A stretch of DNA of 64,000 bases from Meghimatium bilineatum (taxonomy: Eukaryota > Mollusca > Gastropoda > Stylommatophora > Philomycidae): contig CM067304.1 of NCBI GenBank assembly GCA_034231615.1, positions 19,145,944 to 19,209,943 on the forward strand, read 5' to 3'. Positions 11,691-22,959 of the stretch are shown one piece after another (positions within the stretch are counted from its first letter, which is position 1; the number at the start of each line of letters is the position of its first letter). The translations under genes and the position numbers were made by a program. The notes under the pieces are model-generated. The model was not told the DNA's origin. It did no database searches and saw only the letters and a program-made list of their open reading frames with translations.

Positions 11691-11739
11691 GAACAGTATT
11701 GGTGATATAACACAACAAAGCACCTAGCACAATGTATAG

Positions 11740-11872
11740 TAAAGTAAAGTAACACATAGCATTTATTAATGCCGTAGGGGTGTGAGATGTTAGCGATCTC
11801 ACATTTCAGAGGCTCTGCATATGAGGGCGGTAGCCATGTCCTCTCCCTCGCAGTCTTTACTTCGAAGTAGCA
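11740..11872 (-). mobile_element. tRNA-derived SINE S3, 3' half
   Basis: Complement of the 3' part of the S3 element at 31244 (CATTTATTAATGCCGTAGGG, GATGTTAGCGATCTCACATT, CTCTCCCTCGCAGTCTTTAC). The tRNA-like head is missing. Confidence 0.8.
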
Positions 11873-12541
11873 CAAAGTATACCAGTGACCAATTAATAAC
11901 AACAATTAAGATCAGTGACTCAGCACGCAGGGCTATATTATGGAGATGAACTTGAAGCAAGTTACAAATGTAACGCATGGATCAATTAGATCGGCCAAAA
12001 TTATGAGTGTCGCTGCGTACATGACTCTTTCGTGTCTTTCGTAAATTATAAAGTCCTGCTGGCTCATCGGATATCATTATTCTAAAGTGATGAATTGTAC
12101 TGTTTCCGTGATTATCATTTGTAAATGTGTATATACTTTATGTCGGTAGCCACACAAAAAATGGTAAAAGTTAATTGCGTCACTCTAGAGGGATGTCTCC
12201 CAATTTCGCTTACATGTCTTATATTGTGCACTGTCACGCATTTATAAAGCGCTGCAATGGTCGTTCAATACGCGATAAGATCCTTGCAGATCTGACAAAT
12301 GTGCGTGCAAATTTCATTTCTGCTTAATCACGAATTACTTTTGAATCAACTCAAAGCTGGCAACTACTGGACCAAAGTACTATGACTAACTACATGAAGA
12401 CAGAATGGGAGAATTTGTGAGAGATTGAGAGATAGAATCAGAGGGGTTCTCAAATATAACATATTAGTTGGAGTTGAGGTGATAGGGCGGGATTTGTCAT
12501 GGCAGAATCTGCCGATCCATGAGCGATTTTTGTCTGTCACA
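11873..12541. other. No feature recognised
   Basis: No ORF with family resemblance and no repeat seen. Confidence 0.5.
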
Positions 12542-12737
12542 AAAGATGCATGGGAATGTCACGTCGCTGGGACAGAAGATGTATGGGAATGTCACGTCGC
12601 TGGGACAGAAGATGCATGGGAATGTCACGTCGATGGGACAGAAGATGCATGGGAATGTCACGTCGCTGGGACAGACGATGCATGGGAATGTCACGTCGCT
12701 GGGACAGACGATGCATTGGAATGTCACGTCGCTGGGT
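12542..12737. repeat. 33-bp minisatellite, 6 copies
   Basis: Unit GATGCATGGGAATGTCACGT plus CGCTGGGACAGAA. Because 33 is a multiple of three and the unit has no stop in several frames, it opens frames on both strands. Confidence 0.93.
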
Positions 12738-12956
12738 TGTTGCTAATTTCGTTTTCGTTCCTCTGCTCAGATCGTTATTGAATTATCAAAATTCTTACCA
12801 CTATTACGCAGATTAGTTCTCCATTCAACGCGAACTTATGCCATATTTTCCCAGTTCTCGAACGTGTTAGGACTTTTGAATGAGAAACTCATTCATAGCT
12901 GCTTTACAGACGCCTTTGTACCCCAGAGTTGGTCCTCCTCATTATAGTAACAATAT

Positions 12957-12976
12957 TAATGATAATAACAACAATA

Positions 12977-13016
<40 letters not shown>

Positions 13017-13480
13017 TAACAATAATAATAAGAATAAGAATAATACAACCCGTAATCGTTAGGGTCCCAGGGGGTACCATACTGGAAACATCCGTAGAAA
13101 AAAACCAGCCAAAAATTCATATCTTCGGTCGTGAGTGTGGAAAAAGCATGCACTAACCATCCCTTGATATTTTCAAGCCAGGATTTCCTTCCAACCTTAA
13201 GTGTTCACTGCAAGACCATTTTCCAAACAAATTGTGTCTCATTTTATTTCCAAATCACTCAACCTGTTCTGTTTTACCATTGTTAACATTGGTTCCTGAC
13301 GACCTGCAAATTCTGATCCTTTTTTCTCGATCAAATACACGTCTGCAGAACACGGAGTCACAATTTTGCAATATTCTTTCTATAATTACAGTGAGTGTCC
13401 AGCGTTCACATCCATACAATAGAATACGTAGAACAAGTGATTTGTATAAATTGAACAAGAAACGAGATAAGTCTCCACTT
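12957..13480 (-). mobile_element. LINE family B 3' copy with (ATT)n tail
   Basis: The AAT-rich tail (12957-13045) leads into CCCGTAATCGTTAGGGTCCC, the family B 3' end. The C-terminus follows (VGRKSWLENIKGWLVHAF frame), then the thumb (NLYKSLVLRILLYGCERWTL). It is frameshifted. It abuts the + strand B copy head to head at about 13480. Confidence 0.75.
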
Positions 13481-14169
13481 TTTTCTAAATTATTTTGCAA
13501 GAAACAATCGAGGGTAAACAGAGAAAGTTCTGGATTGATAACATTAAGAATTGGTCTGTGCGTGATTTGTCTACACTCTTCCAAATGGCTTAGAATAGAG
13601 TTGTTCGGAGAGAGTTGGCGCTGATGTATCCAGTGTGGAGATCGAAGATCGCAAGTAAACACATCAAACTGCGACTTTTTAATGCAAGTGTGATTCCATC
13701 ATTGACATATGGATGTGAAAGTTGGAAATCTATCGCAATAATGGATAAGAAGTTAGCTGCCTACGAGAATAGATGTGTCAGAAAAACCACAAATACTAAT
13801 TGGAAAGACTTCAAATCAAACGACATACTAAGAGAGGAGACACAAGAAGAATATGTGACGAGCATCATCAGAAAACACCGCTGGACATACATCGGCGACG
13901 TACTTAGAATGAAGGAAGATAGAATTCCACGACAAGCCTTCATGTGGGCACCAGACTGGAAAGAAAACAGGAAAGACCAAAAACAACGCTCAGAAGAACT
14001 TTTATGAATGAACTAAAATGAACAGGCATAAATGCACAAGACCTGCAATCCTTGGCAACTGACCGACAGGCAGAACTATGACATCCGCCCTATGTGCCAA
14101 ACTTGGCAAAAGAGGAACTGACTGTCTGCTGATCCAGTGTGGCACTTCTATGACCCTAGCGGGTTGTGA

Positions 14170-14206
<37 letters not shown>
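13481..14206 (+). mobile_element. LINE family B copy with nested family C insertion
   Basis: Family B C-terminus (FWIDNIKNWSVRDLSTL) resumes after the insert at CCAGTGTGGCACTTCTATGA and ends in CGGGTTGTGAGTT(ATT)n. The insert 13639-14131 is family C: LRLFNASVIPSLTYGCESWK, CVRKTTNTNWKDFKSNDILR, GDVLRMKEDRIPRQAF. It is flanked by the 11-bp duplication ATCCAGTGTGG (13628-13638, 14132-14142). A - strand B scrap (NLYRSLVLYV frame) follows at 14207-14300. Confidence 0.8.
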
Positions 14207-14207
<1 letters not shown>

Positions 14208-14300
14208 ACATATAGAACCAGTGATTTCTATAGATTGATATTCACTAAGGTATTGATGTTTGGCTCTGTTGCTGTAAGGTGCAAGGCGCCAAGTGCTGAT

Positions 14301-15234
14301 CAAGTTGCTGGGTTCAAATATCGGCACAGACAACTACGTATCGTTCAAATTAAATAGCAAACTACTGAACGTAAGTATTGTTTAGAAAATAATTACAGCC
14401 AAAATATCTACGCCATGAATATGAAATGTTTTTTTATTTTTACAGTTAGTGATTAAGATTATGAATACTTCTTTCTACATTGCCATTGCAGCACAGCCGT
14501 TTCAAGTCTTATCTGGAATTTCAAAACAGGAATCACCATCATAGCACGTCCGCGATCTGAGGGATGTACAGGTAGATCTAATACGTGACAATTAACTTAG
14601 ATGTTAGCCTGAGCAGTACACATTTTCACCTGTAGCCTGAAAAATACATATGTTCACCTGTATTTTTCTCGTTTCTGTATGACATATTTTCTACTTTAGG
14701 ACTCATTATCCATACGTGACTGTCGTCATTATCTCTATCCATGTTGAGCTATATTTTTATTCACAATTTTGAGGGATTGTTTTCCTCTAAGTGAACTTCC
14801 TTTACACAACGTTGTCCGCACTACCATTCTGTAAGAGTATCAGTGTGTGCAAATGGACCAACGTTTTCAAATGTCAGATCAGCAAGTCCATCGACATCCT
14901 GTAACAATCATTGTGTTTCTCTTCGTTTTTTCCTCTTTCCTAAAGTTGTTCTTGCAGAGTGTTGTCTTTGCTGCCATTATGTAAGAATTTTCGGGTCGGA
15001 GAAAGCTGTTAAGATTCTTCCATTGGTATATTCAAAATGTCTGCTATATCATGTGACTATCAATGTTTTGGGCTGAATTATTTGTGTCTTTCCAATATTT
15101 TTACATCCATGATTAATCTATTAATCTACAAATTGTGTGTTTTTGTATACTTGAACTACGTTAGCTGGATACATCAACACACAGGTGATGGGACGTATGG
15201 AACCAAATTGGATTCCTTAATACACATAGAATCT
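14301..15234. other. No feature recognised
   Basis: AT-rich. Near 14320 a GGGTTCAAAT word resembles a polymerase III B box, but no tRNA-like structure or second copy was found. Confidence 0.4.
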
Positions 15235-15660
15235 TAGGGGTACCACATTAGATGCATCAATACGCAGAGTCAGGGTCGTAGGGGTACCACATTAGATGCA
15301 TCAATACGCAGAGTCAGGGTCGTAGGGGTACCACATTAGATGCATCAATACGCAGAGTCAGGGTCGTAGGGGTTCCACATTAGATGCATCAATACGCAGA
15401 GTCAGGGTCGTAGGGGTACCACATTAGATGCATCAATACGCAGAGTCAGGGTCGTAGGGGTACCACATTAGATGCATCAATACACAGAGTCCTCCAGCGA
15501 TTTTTATCGTCAACGGTGCCTACAAGTGAGGGAAAATCGTGTCTTGTCCAGTCCTTCCTGTTGTATGTCTATGCTTTTATTTGTCCTCTTCCTCTTATTC
15601 CTACCTTGACAGCTCCCTGTGGTATCGCTTTTGAGAACCATAAATTACATCTTGAAAAAT
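15235..15660 (-). mobile_element. LINE family B tail amplified as a 44-bp minisatellite
   Basis: Six copies of a 44-bp unit (CGTAGGGGTACCACATTAGA, TGCATCAATACGCAGAGTCA, GGGT) at 15235-15490 are followed by the rest of the family B tail (CTCCAGCGATTTTTATCGTC to GACAGCTCCCTGTGGTAT). The unit equals one segment of the single-copy B tail at 19140-19180 and 55930-55970. Confidence 0.85.
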
Positions 15661-16454
15661 ATATATATCCTCAAGAGTTGGAACAAATCAATCCAAAAAA
15701 TATAAAATTTTCCTGTCACTGCAAACTTTCAGTGAATTACTTAGTATCCATCAACACGTGTTCTATACCATCTGAACGTCTCTTTTTTAAATTAGCATAA
15801 ACTTTGCAACAAAATTGTTAACATGGAGTCTTGTAGCGTGCAAAAATACCATTCCTCTATTTAATGTCTATCAGACACAGATGTGTCACATGGTTTGTCT
15901 ATGTGAAAATAATGTCAAACGATCGCATTCTCAAAGAAATTCTCTTTGGTGACAGCACATCTGATGTACAGCAAAATAACAGACTACAAATTAGATATAG
16001 GAATATCTGCAAATCAGTTTTGAGCAATTTCACGATCCATAAAAATTCCTAGGTATAATTTTTTGATGGTTGCACATAATAAAGTATAGTACTACTTTGA
16101 GGCATCAAAAAATAGACACTGATATAGACACCTAAAGACATGCGGAGTAGACAAAAAAAGGCACCTTCACCATCAAGCACCTATACGTTATGTATATTCT
16201 GTTCTCGTCAATGTGAATCGAAAGTCGACAAATCAATCAGAGGATGCAAGTTAGTAAATATGTAACGTGTGCACTACTTCCTGATCGTTTATTAATCAAG
16301 TGAAAAATGTTAATTTCAAAATGCTGTAGAACAAAAGCGATCGATTTAAAACAAGCCGTTATTTACACGACCAATATCGGACAAGATACATATTTAATGA
16401 TCGGTAAAGTTGTGTAGTTTCAGTATTGATGCGTCATGAATTGGTGTGCAGTAG
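15661..16454. other. No feature recognised
   Basis: AT-rich, no supported gene or repeat. Confidence 0.5.
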
Positions 16455-16640
16455 TAGCAAAGATATGTCATCAATTGTTGTGTAAAAGAATCATATACAC
16501 GTCATCAATTGTTGTGTAGTAACAGCATAGACACATCATCAATTGTTGTGTAGTAGCCACAAAGATGTGTCATTAATTGATGTGTAGTACCGTCATACGC
16601 GTGTCATTAATTGTTGTGTCTAGCAGTATAGATGTGTCAT
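16455..16640. repeat. ~36-bp diverged tandem repeat, 5 copies
   Basis: Each copy contains TGTCATCAATTGTTGTGTAG with variants, spaced 34-38 bp. Confidence 0.85.
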
Positions 16641-16799
16641 CTATTTTCATATAATTTTAGAAAACTACAGAAACGTAAAACAAACGTTTCATGAAGGATT
16701 GTTGCCATAAAAAATCCCTCCGCAATCCTCGTGTTGTTGTTCTCCTATTCCTGATCCCTAATTCTTGCAGATATTCTTAACGTTGTCCAATCACCGTCT

Positions 16800-17065
16800 T
16801 CTTATGCCTCTTCCTCTTCTTCTGCATCATTCTAATACCTCAGCAAGTCAGCAGCATGTGGCATTTAGAACGAAATCCGCTCTAATATTTTGTTACAGCC
16901 TGAAAGCACGTTTTTGCGTCTTTCTAATTAACACATACGATTTCATCAAGTACATCACTTTGTCCTATGGAATATGACAGCCCCCACCAAAATTCCTTAG
17001 TAGTCTTTTATGACATACATTGTGGGTTACAGTGTTAACATTTGCTTCTTCTCTTTCGGATGCTT
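16800..17065 (-). mobile_element. SINE-like element S1
   Basis: Complement orientation, diverged: TCTTCTTCTGCATCATTCTA, AGCAAGTCAGCAGCATG and TAGTCTTTTATGACATACAT match S1 blocks in order. Confidence 0.6.
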
Positions 17066-17704
17066 ACAGATAACCGATGTTCTATGTGCCATGTGATATA
17101 CTTTTAACTTCAGATTTGAGTTAACTAGATACATAGCCTCTCATATCACTACGACACACTTCTTGATATAAGTTGCTGATTCATGATAACATGTTATCAT
17201 CTCCATATGTATACACACTCTTTTGTACCTGTTTTCCCCACTGTTATTAGAACCCTTTTTAACCCCATCTGTCGGCTATAAATACGTTTTCAGGTGATCA
17301 ATTCGTATTTTCTGCCGTACCTGTATCTTGCCACTTTTTTTTACCTGGATTTTTATTTATTTAATTCGTAGCACAGGTAAGTTTTTTTTTAACTTGTGTA
17401 TTTGTAGTAAAGGCGATGATGCTACTGCGTGTGAGTGTTTAGTTGTGTCAATTAGAAACCACAAATAGGCCAATAAAGACAGATCAAGGCATACTGTGTG
17501 AAGTATGTAATTCAATACTTGAAGTATTCACAGGTACTTGAATAAGGACACGGTCGTTGTGTGTAGTGATCGATCGATTACTACAGAGCAACATATTATA
17601 TTGATTTGTTCTCGTTGTATCTCAGGTGTGCCGACGTCCATTAGTTGTATCTTAGCTGTGTTGTGGCCTACACCTTGTATCTCAGGTGAGCCGAAGCCTG
17701 AAAT
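17066..17704. other. No gene; short repeats of ATCTCAGGTG
   Basis: TGTATCTCAGGTG-like words recur three times at 17615-17695 beside an S1 element. Otherwise nothing recognised. Confidence 0.4.
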
Positions 17705-17950
17705 GGAAAGAAAGGAATAACAACTCGGTTTACCTTCCATGCATGCCGTATGAGGCGAATAAGTAGGTTAGTGGTGTGAAGTTCGCTGTGCCATCCCATA
17801 TTTGAACACCCTGAATGCATGCTGAAGTCAGCTGTGTCTTGCCCAAAGTGGCAGATATTGAAGCTGGCTATAAACCATGACACAGCGCATTTTTTTCTCC
17901 GGCTACACCCTGATAATCTGCAGGAGTTTGAGAACAAACGCAGAAGGAAT
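17705..17950 (+). mobile_element. SINE-like element S1
   Basis: Blocks GGTTTACCTTCCATGCATGC, GTTCGCTGTGCCATCCCATA, TGCTGAAGTCAGCTGTGTC and CAGGAGTTTGAGAACAAACG in the S1 order. Confidence 0.75.
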
Positions 17951-18039
17951 AGATCCTCCTCAGGTTGATCATGTCATGGCTATTTATCTACATGACGTGT
18001 CATTTACAGAAAGTTTACCTCATTGACACTCTGTAAGCC

Positions 18040-18210
18040 TATCGGTTCTTTGCAAGCTGCACAGTTATTTCTAGTGTCATGTTCAGAAGGTCTTCGAAAA
18101 TTATCTGTCTGCCTCTTGTTCTCTTTCTTGGAAGTTTTCCCTCCATGACTAAGTTTTATAAATCGTTGAGTCGCTTTATATGTCCAACATTTATAAGCTT
18201 GTACTTTTTT
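18040..18210 (-). mobile_element. LINE tail fragment
   Basis: The - strand reads EGKLPRKRTRGRQ, typical of the basic linker after the W-F-G-H motif of LINE C-termini. It is heavily decayed. Confidence 0.5.
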
Positions 18211-18369
18211 TTATAGATATGAATATTTACCCCAAAAAAAAATACTTGGATAATATGGTATTTTAACATTTATGAAATAAAAGTAACCTAATTACCCCCA
18301 CGTCTCCTGTCTCCATTTTAACGGCTGGTTAGGTCACGCATATTCAACTGTAGTTTCAACATCCTATTT

Positions 18370-18640
18370 GCATAAAGAGGGCAGGAGCTACAGAGACTAA
18401 TAGCTCAAGTCGGCACACCAAAAAGAGATACACAAGATATCCAGAAAACAAAATTCATGATACTAAGCAAAATCAATTAGGAACAAATGCTAACAATAAA
18501 ACATGGAAAAATACAACAAGTATTTCTATACGTATGTCTTCGATACATACTAGCAATACTCGTATTAGTGAAATATAAGTTAAAAGGCAAATAAAAATGG
18601 CTAAAAGTACTTTTAATTACAGAAGGAAAATAATAAGACC
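18370..18640 (+). mobile_element. LINE family A fragment
   Basis: Decayed coding similar to family A between the YADD palm and thumb (KFMILSK, 'LTIKHGKIQQV', 'MAKSTFN'). Confidence 0.55.
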
Positions 18641-19115
18641 CTTTAACCAGTCAGGATGGCATCGCTGATGCACTGAAAAAAGTCAGCACAAAAAGCCTTC
18701 AAAACAACTCTATTCTACACCAACGAATGTAGAAGCATCATGCCCATAATATTCTTTGATCTTCAGTATTTACAAATACTAGATGTTAATAATAGACTAG
18801 TACGAGAATCTAATATTTTCTCTCGACGCTTCTTCTCCTTCTAACCTTGACTGTTCCTTGCAAAATAGTTTAGAAAGTAAGTCGTGCCTCGATCTATGTC
18901 CAAACCAAACCCGTTTACACAATTTCACCACCGCCAAAGGTTATTTGTAATAACCACTGCTTTATTTATTTGTTGACGGACAAATATACTTGTCTTCTAT
19001 TCTAAATAATTGATTCGTTACATACATCTGTAGCATTTGCATTTAATAGCAGAATTTATATTTTCTGTATTTGTATTTAGAGTCCAGCTTTCACATTCTT
19101 CTATATATATATATA
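18641..19115. other. No feature recognised
   Basis: No supported gene or second-copy repeat was seen. Confidence 0.45.
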
Positions 19116-19480
19116 TAAACCCATAACGCGTAAGGGTTGTAGGGGTACCACATTGGATGCTTCAGCACAAAAAGTCCTCCAGCGACTTCTATCTTCAATC
19201 TTCAAAGATGCGGATGAGTATGGGACAATCTTCTCATGTCCATTCCTTGATGTTGTCTATCCATATATTTATTTACGTCCTATGCCCCCCCCCCTTTTCG
19301 ACGGGTGCCCTTCAATATTGTTTTTGTCAAGGAATCATTTTTGCATACATGTCCAAACCATTCTAGTTTTAGTTGTTTCATTATTTGAAGCAATTATTCT
19401 TGTGGACCTGCATACATCTCTATTCTATTTCTTACGTACAGCTTTTGTCTTATGTTCTCTATAGGACAAATACATCCATA
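19116..19480 (-). mobile_element. LINE family B tail
   Basis: CCATAACGCGTAAGGGTTGT, GGGGTACCACATTGGATGC and AGTCCTCCAGCGACTTCTA are the complement of the family B 3' end, preceded by a TA microsatellite at 19105-19116. Confidence 0.7.
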
Positions 19481-19616
19481 CATATGAATAATTGGCGCTA
19501 TTCATCCGTATAGGTTGATCTTTACTGTAATACTAATCTTATTTTTACGAGGAAACACTCGTACCGACATCCAAATAATTCAGAAAAAACTAAAATTGTG
19601 AATTGTAAAATATTAC

Positions 19617-20655
19617 ATTACTGTATGACGCAGTAACAAGAATAACGAACAAACAGTTAGAAGACTGTATGACTCAGTAACAAGGATAACGAACAAACAG
19701 TTAGAAGACTGTATGACTCAGTAACAAGGATAAAGAACAAACAGCTAGAAGACTGTATGACTCAGTAACAAGGATAACGAAGAAACAGCTAGAAGACTGT
19801 ATGACTCAGTAACAAGGATAACGAACAAACAGCTAGAAGACTGTATACGATCTCAAGGTGGCCAAAGGAAGCGCTACAAGGACTCATTAAAGAACTCACT
19901 GAAAGCCTTTGAAATAGACCACGATACATGGGAAGAACTTGCACAAAATAGATCTACGTGGCGTTCTAAGATAAAAAAGAGCGCATCATCTTGTGAAAGG
20001 AAGAGAAATGCAGCAGCTCAACAGCGGAGAGCAGCTAGAAAGTCACGGATAGACCACGATCCGTCTACAGTCGTCATTCCATGTCCGAACTGTCCAAGGA
20101 AATTTACAGCTCGAATAGGGCTATTTAGCCATCTACGAACTCATAATCAAGAACATAACTAAAATTGAATTTTCAAAGTGGATGAAACAAATGGTCATCA
20201 TCACTTGTGATGGACAAACAACATAATAGAAGACTGTATGACTCAGTAACAAGGAGAACGAACAAATAGCTAGAAGACAACAGTGATTTCTGTGAGATGT
20301 GAATATGTAGAAGACTAGGAAGAACTTTATGGAAAGATGAGAAGAAACAACAATAAGAAAGTTCTGACAACACAGCGTGTGTAAAAAATAACAAATAAAG
20401 GAAATAAAAATCTAACGTATAAAGTATTTTGGACATATTAAAAGACATGCCACCTTGTGAAAGACATTACTTGAGGGTATAGTTTAGGGGAAGCAAGAAG
20501 AGGTAGGCAGAGGTACAAGTATGAGAGATGCATTGCGAGATGGACAGATTACAGTCTATCTGTGTGCATCACCAAAGTACAAGACAGAGGATGATGTTGG
20601 TGCATTGCAGCCAACCTTCTTTGTGGAGACAGCACCTGATGATGACTTAACTTAC
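19617..20655 (+). mobile_element. LINE family A relic with 44-bp coding-derived array and nested family E
   Basis: Five 44-bp units (CTGTATGACTCAGTAACAAG, GATAACGAACAAACAGCTAG, AAGA) at 19617-19846 derive from the family A thumb, read as MYDSVTRITNKQLEDC. Family E is inserted at 19847-20226, flanked by TAGAAGACTGTAT (19834-19846, 20227-20239). Family A resumes (FGHIKRHATL frame, LLEGIV) and ends at CAGCACCTGATGATGACTT, its usual TGATGA tail. Confidence 0.8.
19847..20226 (+). mobile_element. LINE family E 3' copy, C2H2 tail intact
   Basis: Reads SQGGQRKRYKDSLKNSLKAF, then WRSKIKKSASSCERKRNAAA, then a C2H2 finger CPNCPRKFTARIGLFSHLRT-H and stop at about 20162. The 3' UTR (GGTCATCATCACTTGTGATG) follows. 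The finger cysteines and histidines are intact. Confidence 0.85.
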
Positions 20656-20937
20656 TCTTCCCGACTATTTCATTCTTAGCCACAAAGTGATCACAAGTAC
20701 GATTTGTAATTACACCTCGTAGCATACCATACCAATGTCTCAACTTTATCTGTCCCATAGCTCGCTTTTGTGGAAAAAAGAAACATCCATGGCTACCCGT
20801 TTCCTAATAGGAAAAGTTCATTGATTATATTTACAAATCGCCAAAGGTTCTCAAACTATATGGGTATAATTTATATTGTTTACTATTAAACTCCTTTAAG
20901 TCAGACATCACCATCATCATTAGGTGACATTTTCGGT

Positions 20938-21535
20938 GCCTACGAAACCTCGTGGGAGTACGTTGGCAGGATTGTGTACCAGATACGGAAATTCTTCAGA
21001 AGTTCCGTATGCAAAGCATCCATGCAATGCTGACTAGGTGCCAACTCCGCTGGACTGGCCACATCGTCCGTATGCCAGACAAGCGCCTTCCAAAGAGATT
21101 ATTCTATAGGGAGCTGTGCAAAGGTAAACGTTCAAGTGGTGGGCAGAACAAGCGCTTCAAGGATCACCTAAAAAGCATTCCCATGCACCACAGCGTCGAT
21201 CCTAGCTCCTGGAAGACTACAGCACTTGATCGCTCAGCCTGGCACACCCAGATCACTGCTGGCATCACGAAATTTGAAAAAGAAAGAACACTGCAGATAA
21301 TCAACAAGCGCAAGAAGCGGAAGGACAAATCCGTAAATTCTACCCAGAACCTTCAGAACTCCTGCATGCACTGCAATAGAACTTTCAGTGCACGAATCGG
21401 ACTCATCGGGCATCTACGAACGCACAAACCAAATTAAACAATTACCAATTCTAATTATTATTATTATATTTATATTTTTTCCTTATCTCATTTAAATGTT
21501 TTTCATGCCATGCTCATCTTCGCTTGCGAAGGAGG
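20938..21535 (+). mobile_element. LINE family E copy, long intact C-terminal frame
   Basis: An open frame from about 20943 to 21437 encodes the RT C-terminus: DCVPDTEILQKFRMQSIHAM, RCQLRWTGHIVRMPDKRLPK, SSGGQNKRFKDHLK, and a terminal C2H2 finger CMHCNRTFSARIGLIGHLRT-H. It is 5'-truncated and has no RT palm. The 3' UTR contains TCATCTTCGCTTGCGAAGGA, a self-complementary word shared by the family. Confidence 0.88.
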
Positions 21536-21649
21536 AACAATATCATTATGTGACATATCCTTGACAATATATTTGTCTTATGTTCTACCTAACTAATTTG
21601 TAACACACGTCTTAACACTTGCATTCAAAATCCTGAATTATTTCACCAT

Positions 21650-22529
21650 TTGAGAAACGGCGTAAACTTGTGTGGTCTGGTCATGTAACGAGACACGACT
21701 CACTTTCCAAAATTATTTTGCAAGAAACAGACGAGAGTGGATGGGGTAGAGCAGATAAATTCATGAAATAGTAACGTCAAGATGCATGTGGTTGCGTCTG
21801 TGGGACTCACCAATGACCCACTAGACAAACCACACATGCAACAGAAAACCTTAGTGGATGACATGTCGTTATATTGAGGTTTTCTTCTTTTAGAAGCTTC
21901 ATGGCACGTCATCTATACAATTATGCTTTTATTTTGTTGTTAAAATGTGTTTTATGTTTACCTGAATATATATGTATGCACCCTCTGTGGTTGGGAGGGA
22001 GCCAGAGATATACTGTGCAGCACTGGGGATGAGGAAACTGACAGCACTGTTTTTTCCTATGGCTGAGATCATCATAGAGGCACAGTGACTAAGAACGTGA
22101 CAATCCTTTTGACTTGAACATTTAGCTGCATGCCTGGAGCAATAGATACGTTCGGCATAACCAGTAGTCAATTGGTGGCGGGGAATGAGCACCGTGTATC
22201 TTAGTTACAGTCGCTAGGAGCAGTGCATAGGTTGAAACATACCTTCCTGAAGATGTGATAGTCAATCTCTGGCTCTGTCCCGGGGTGGGCCGAAAATCCA
22301 CAGACTTCCTAGCAATATAATTCCATTTAAGGGCATTGGGTCAAAGGGCATGAGCCCATGGACCGCTGGATCAGCAACCAACCAACCATAACGTCAAGGA
22401 ATAGTCTGTGCGCGATTTTTCTACACTTCTTAGAATGGTTGAGCGTAGAGATGTTTGGAGAGCTTTGTATGCCGACTTCTCCAGTGTGACACCACTACGA
22501 CCGTGACGAGTTATGGGTCATTATTATTG

Positions 22530-22608
<79 letters not shown>
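21650..22608 (+). mobile_element. LINE family B copy split by repeat R
   Basis: Left part: RRKLVWSGHVTRHDSLSKII. Right part (22399 on): the SLCAIFLHFL-frame homologue of the C-terminus, then CGACCGTGACGAGTTATGGG and (ATT)n to 22608. The 607-bp insert 21782-22388 is flanked by the 10-bp duplication TAACGTCAAG (21772-21781, 22389-22398). Confidence 0.8.
21782..22388. mobile_element. Interspersed repeat R, complete insertion
   Basis: Has a perfect 10-bp target duplication. Its first 140 bp match, in order, the complement of 61240-61380 and overlap repeat words at 23140-23185 (CATGGCACGTCATCTATACA). The right end is CAACCAACCA-rich, suggesting a retroposon tail. No coding is recognised. Confidence 0.65.
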
Positions 22609-22848
22609 GGACAGGATGTATCAGTCATCAAAGCCTTTCGAAGAAACTGGAATATCCCATTTTTATATTTAAAACCCGTTCATTTTTTCATTCGCTTCTC
22701 TCTTCTTGAAGAATACATTATATTGTATAATTTACGTTGAGTCTTGTCATTTATAATTGTTACATTTCCTATAATTATAATTGGTTGTTTCTAATTTTAA
22801 TTGAATATTTCAATCTAATAGCTGTAGTTCAAGTTACCCGACTTTAAA
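22609..22848 (+). promoter_or_regulatory. Immediate 5' flank of the reductase
   Basis: AT-rich, holding the presumed 5' UTR and perhaps the promoter. No TATA box or initiator can be placed with confidence. CTAATAG|CTGTAG near 22822 could be an acceptor of a non-coding first exon. Confidence 0.3.
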
Positions 22849-22959
22849 ATGTCTTCACCAATCTCCGAGTCGCTGAAAACACCATACAATTTCCTTGGCG
22901 CCTCGGGAATCAAAGTTTCCAATATCTGCTTAGGAACAATGACATTTGGAGAAAATCAG
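22849..22959 (+). CDS. Aldo-keto reductase exon 1
   Basis: Encodes residues 1-37 ([10 protein letters not shown] to MTFGENQ), including the first barrel strand and the glycine-rich LGTMTFG motif. The donor is CAG|gtaaat, phase 0. No stop codon is seen in the few codons upstream, but the ATG context (aaaATGt) and the family-like N-terminus support this start. Confidence 0.9.

Noticed and set aside
12425-12816. Repeat protein ORFs (MGMSRRWDR, WECHVAGTED)
   Set aside because: Six 33-bp units open in several frames on both strands at once, as expected of an in-phase minisatellite, with no domain.
12957-13636. Twin-priming (5' inversion) of a single LINE insertion
   Set aside because: The inverted - strand part has its own 3' tail at 12957, so two separate copies head to head fit better than one inverted copy.
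14270-14340. tRNA-like sequence with GGGTTCAAAT
   Set aside because: No A box, acceptor stem or second copy; a chance B-box match is as likely.
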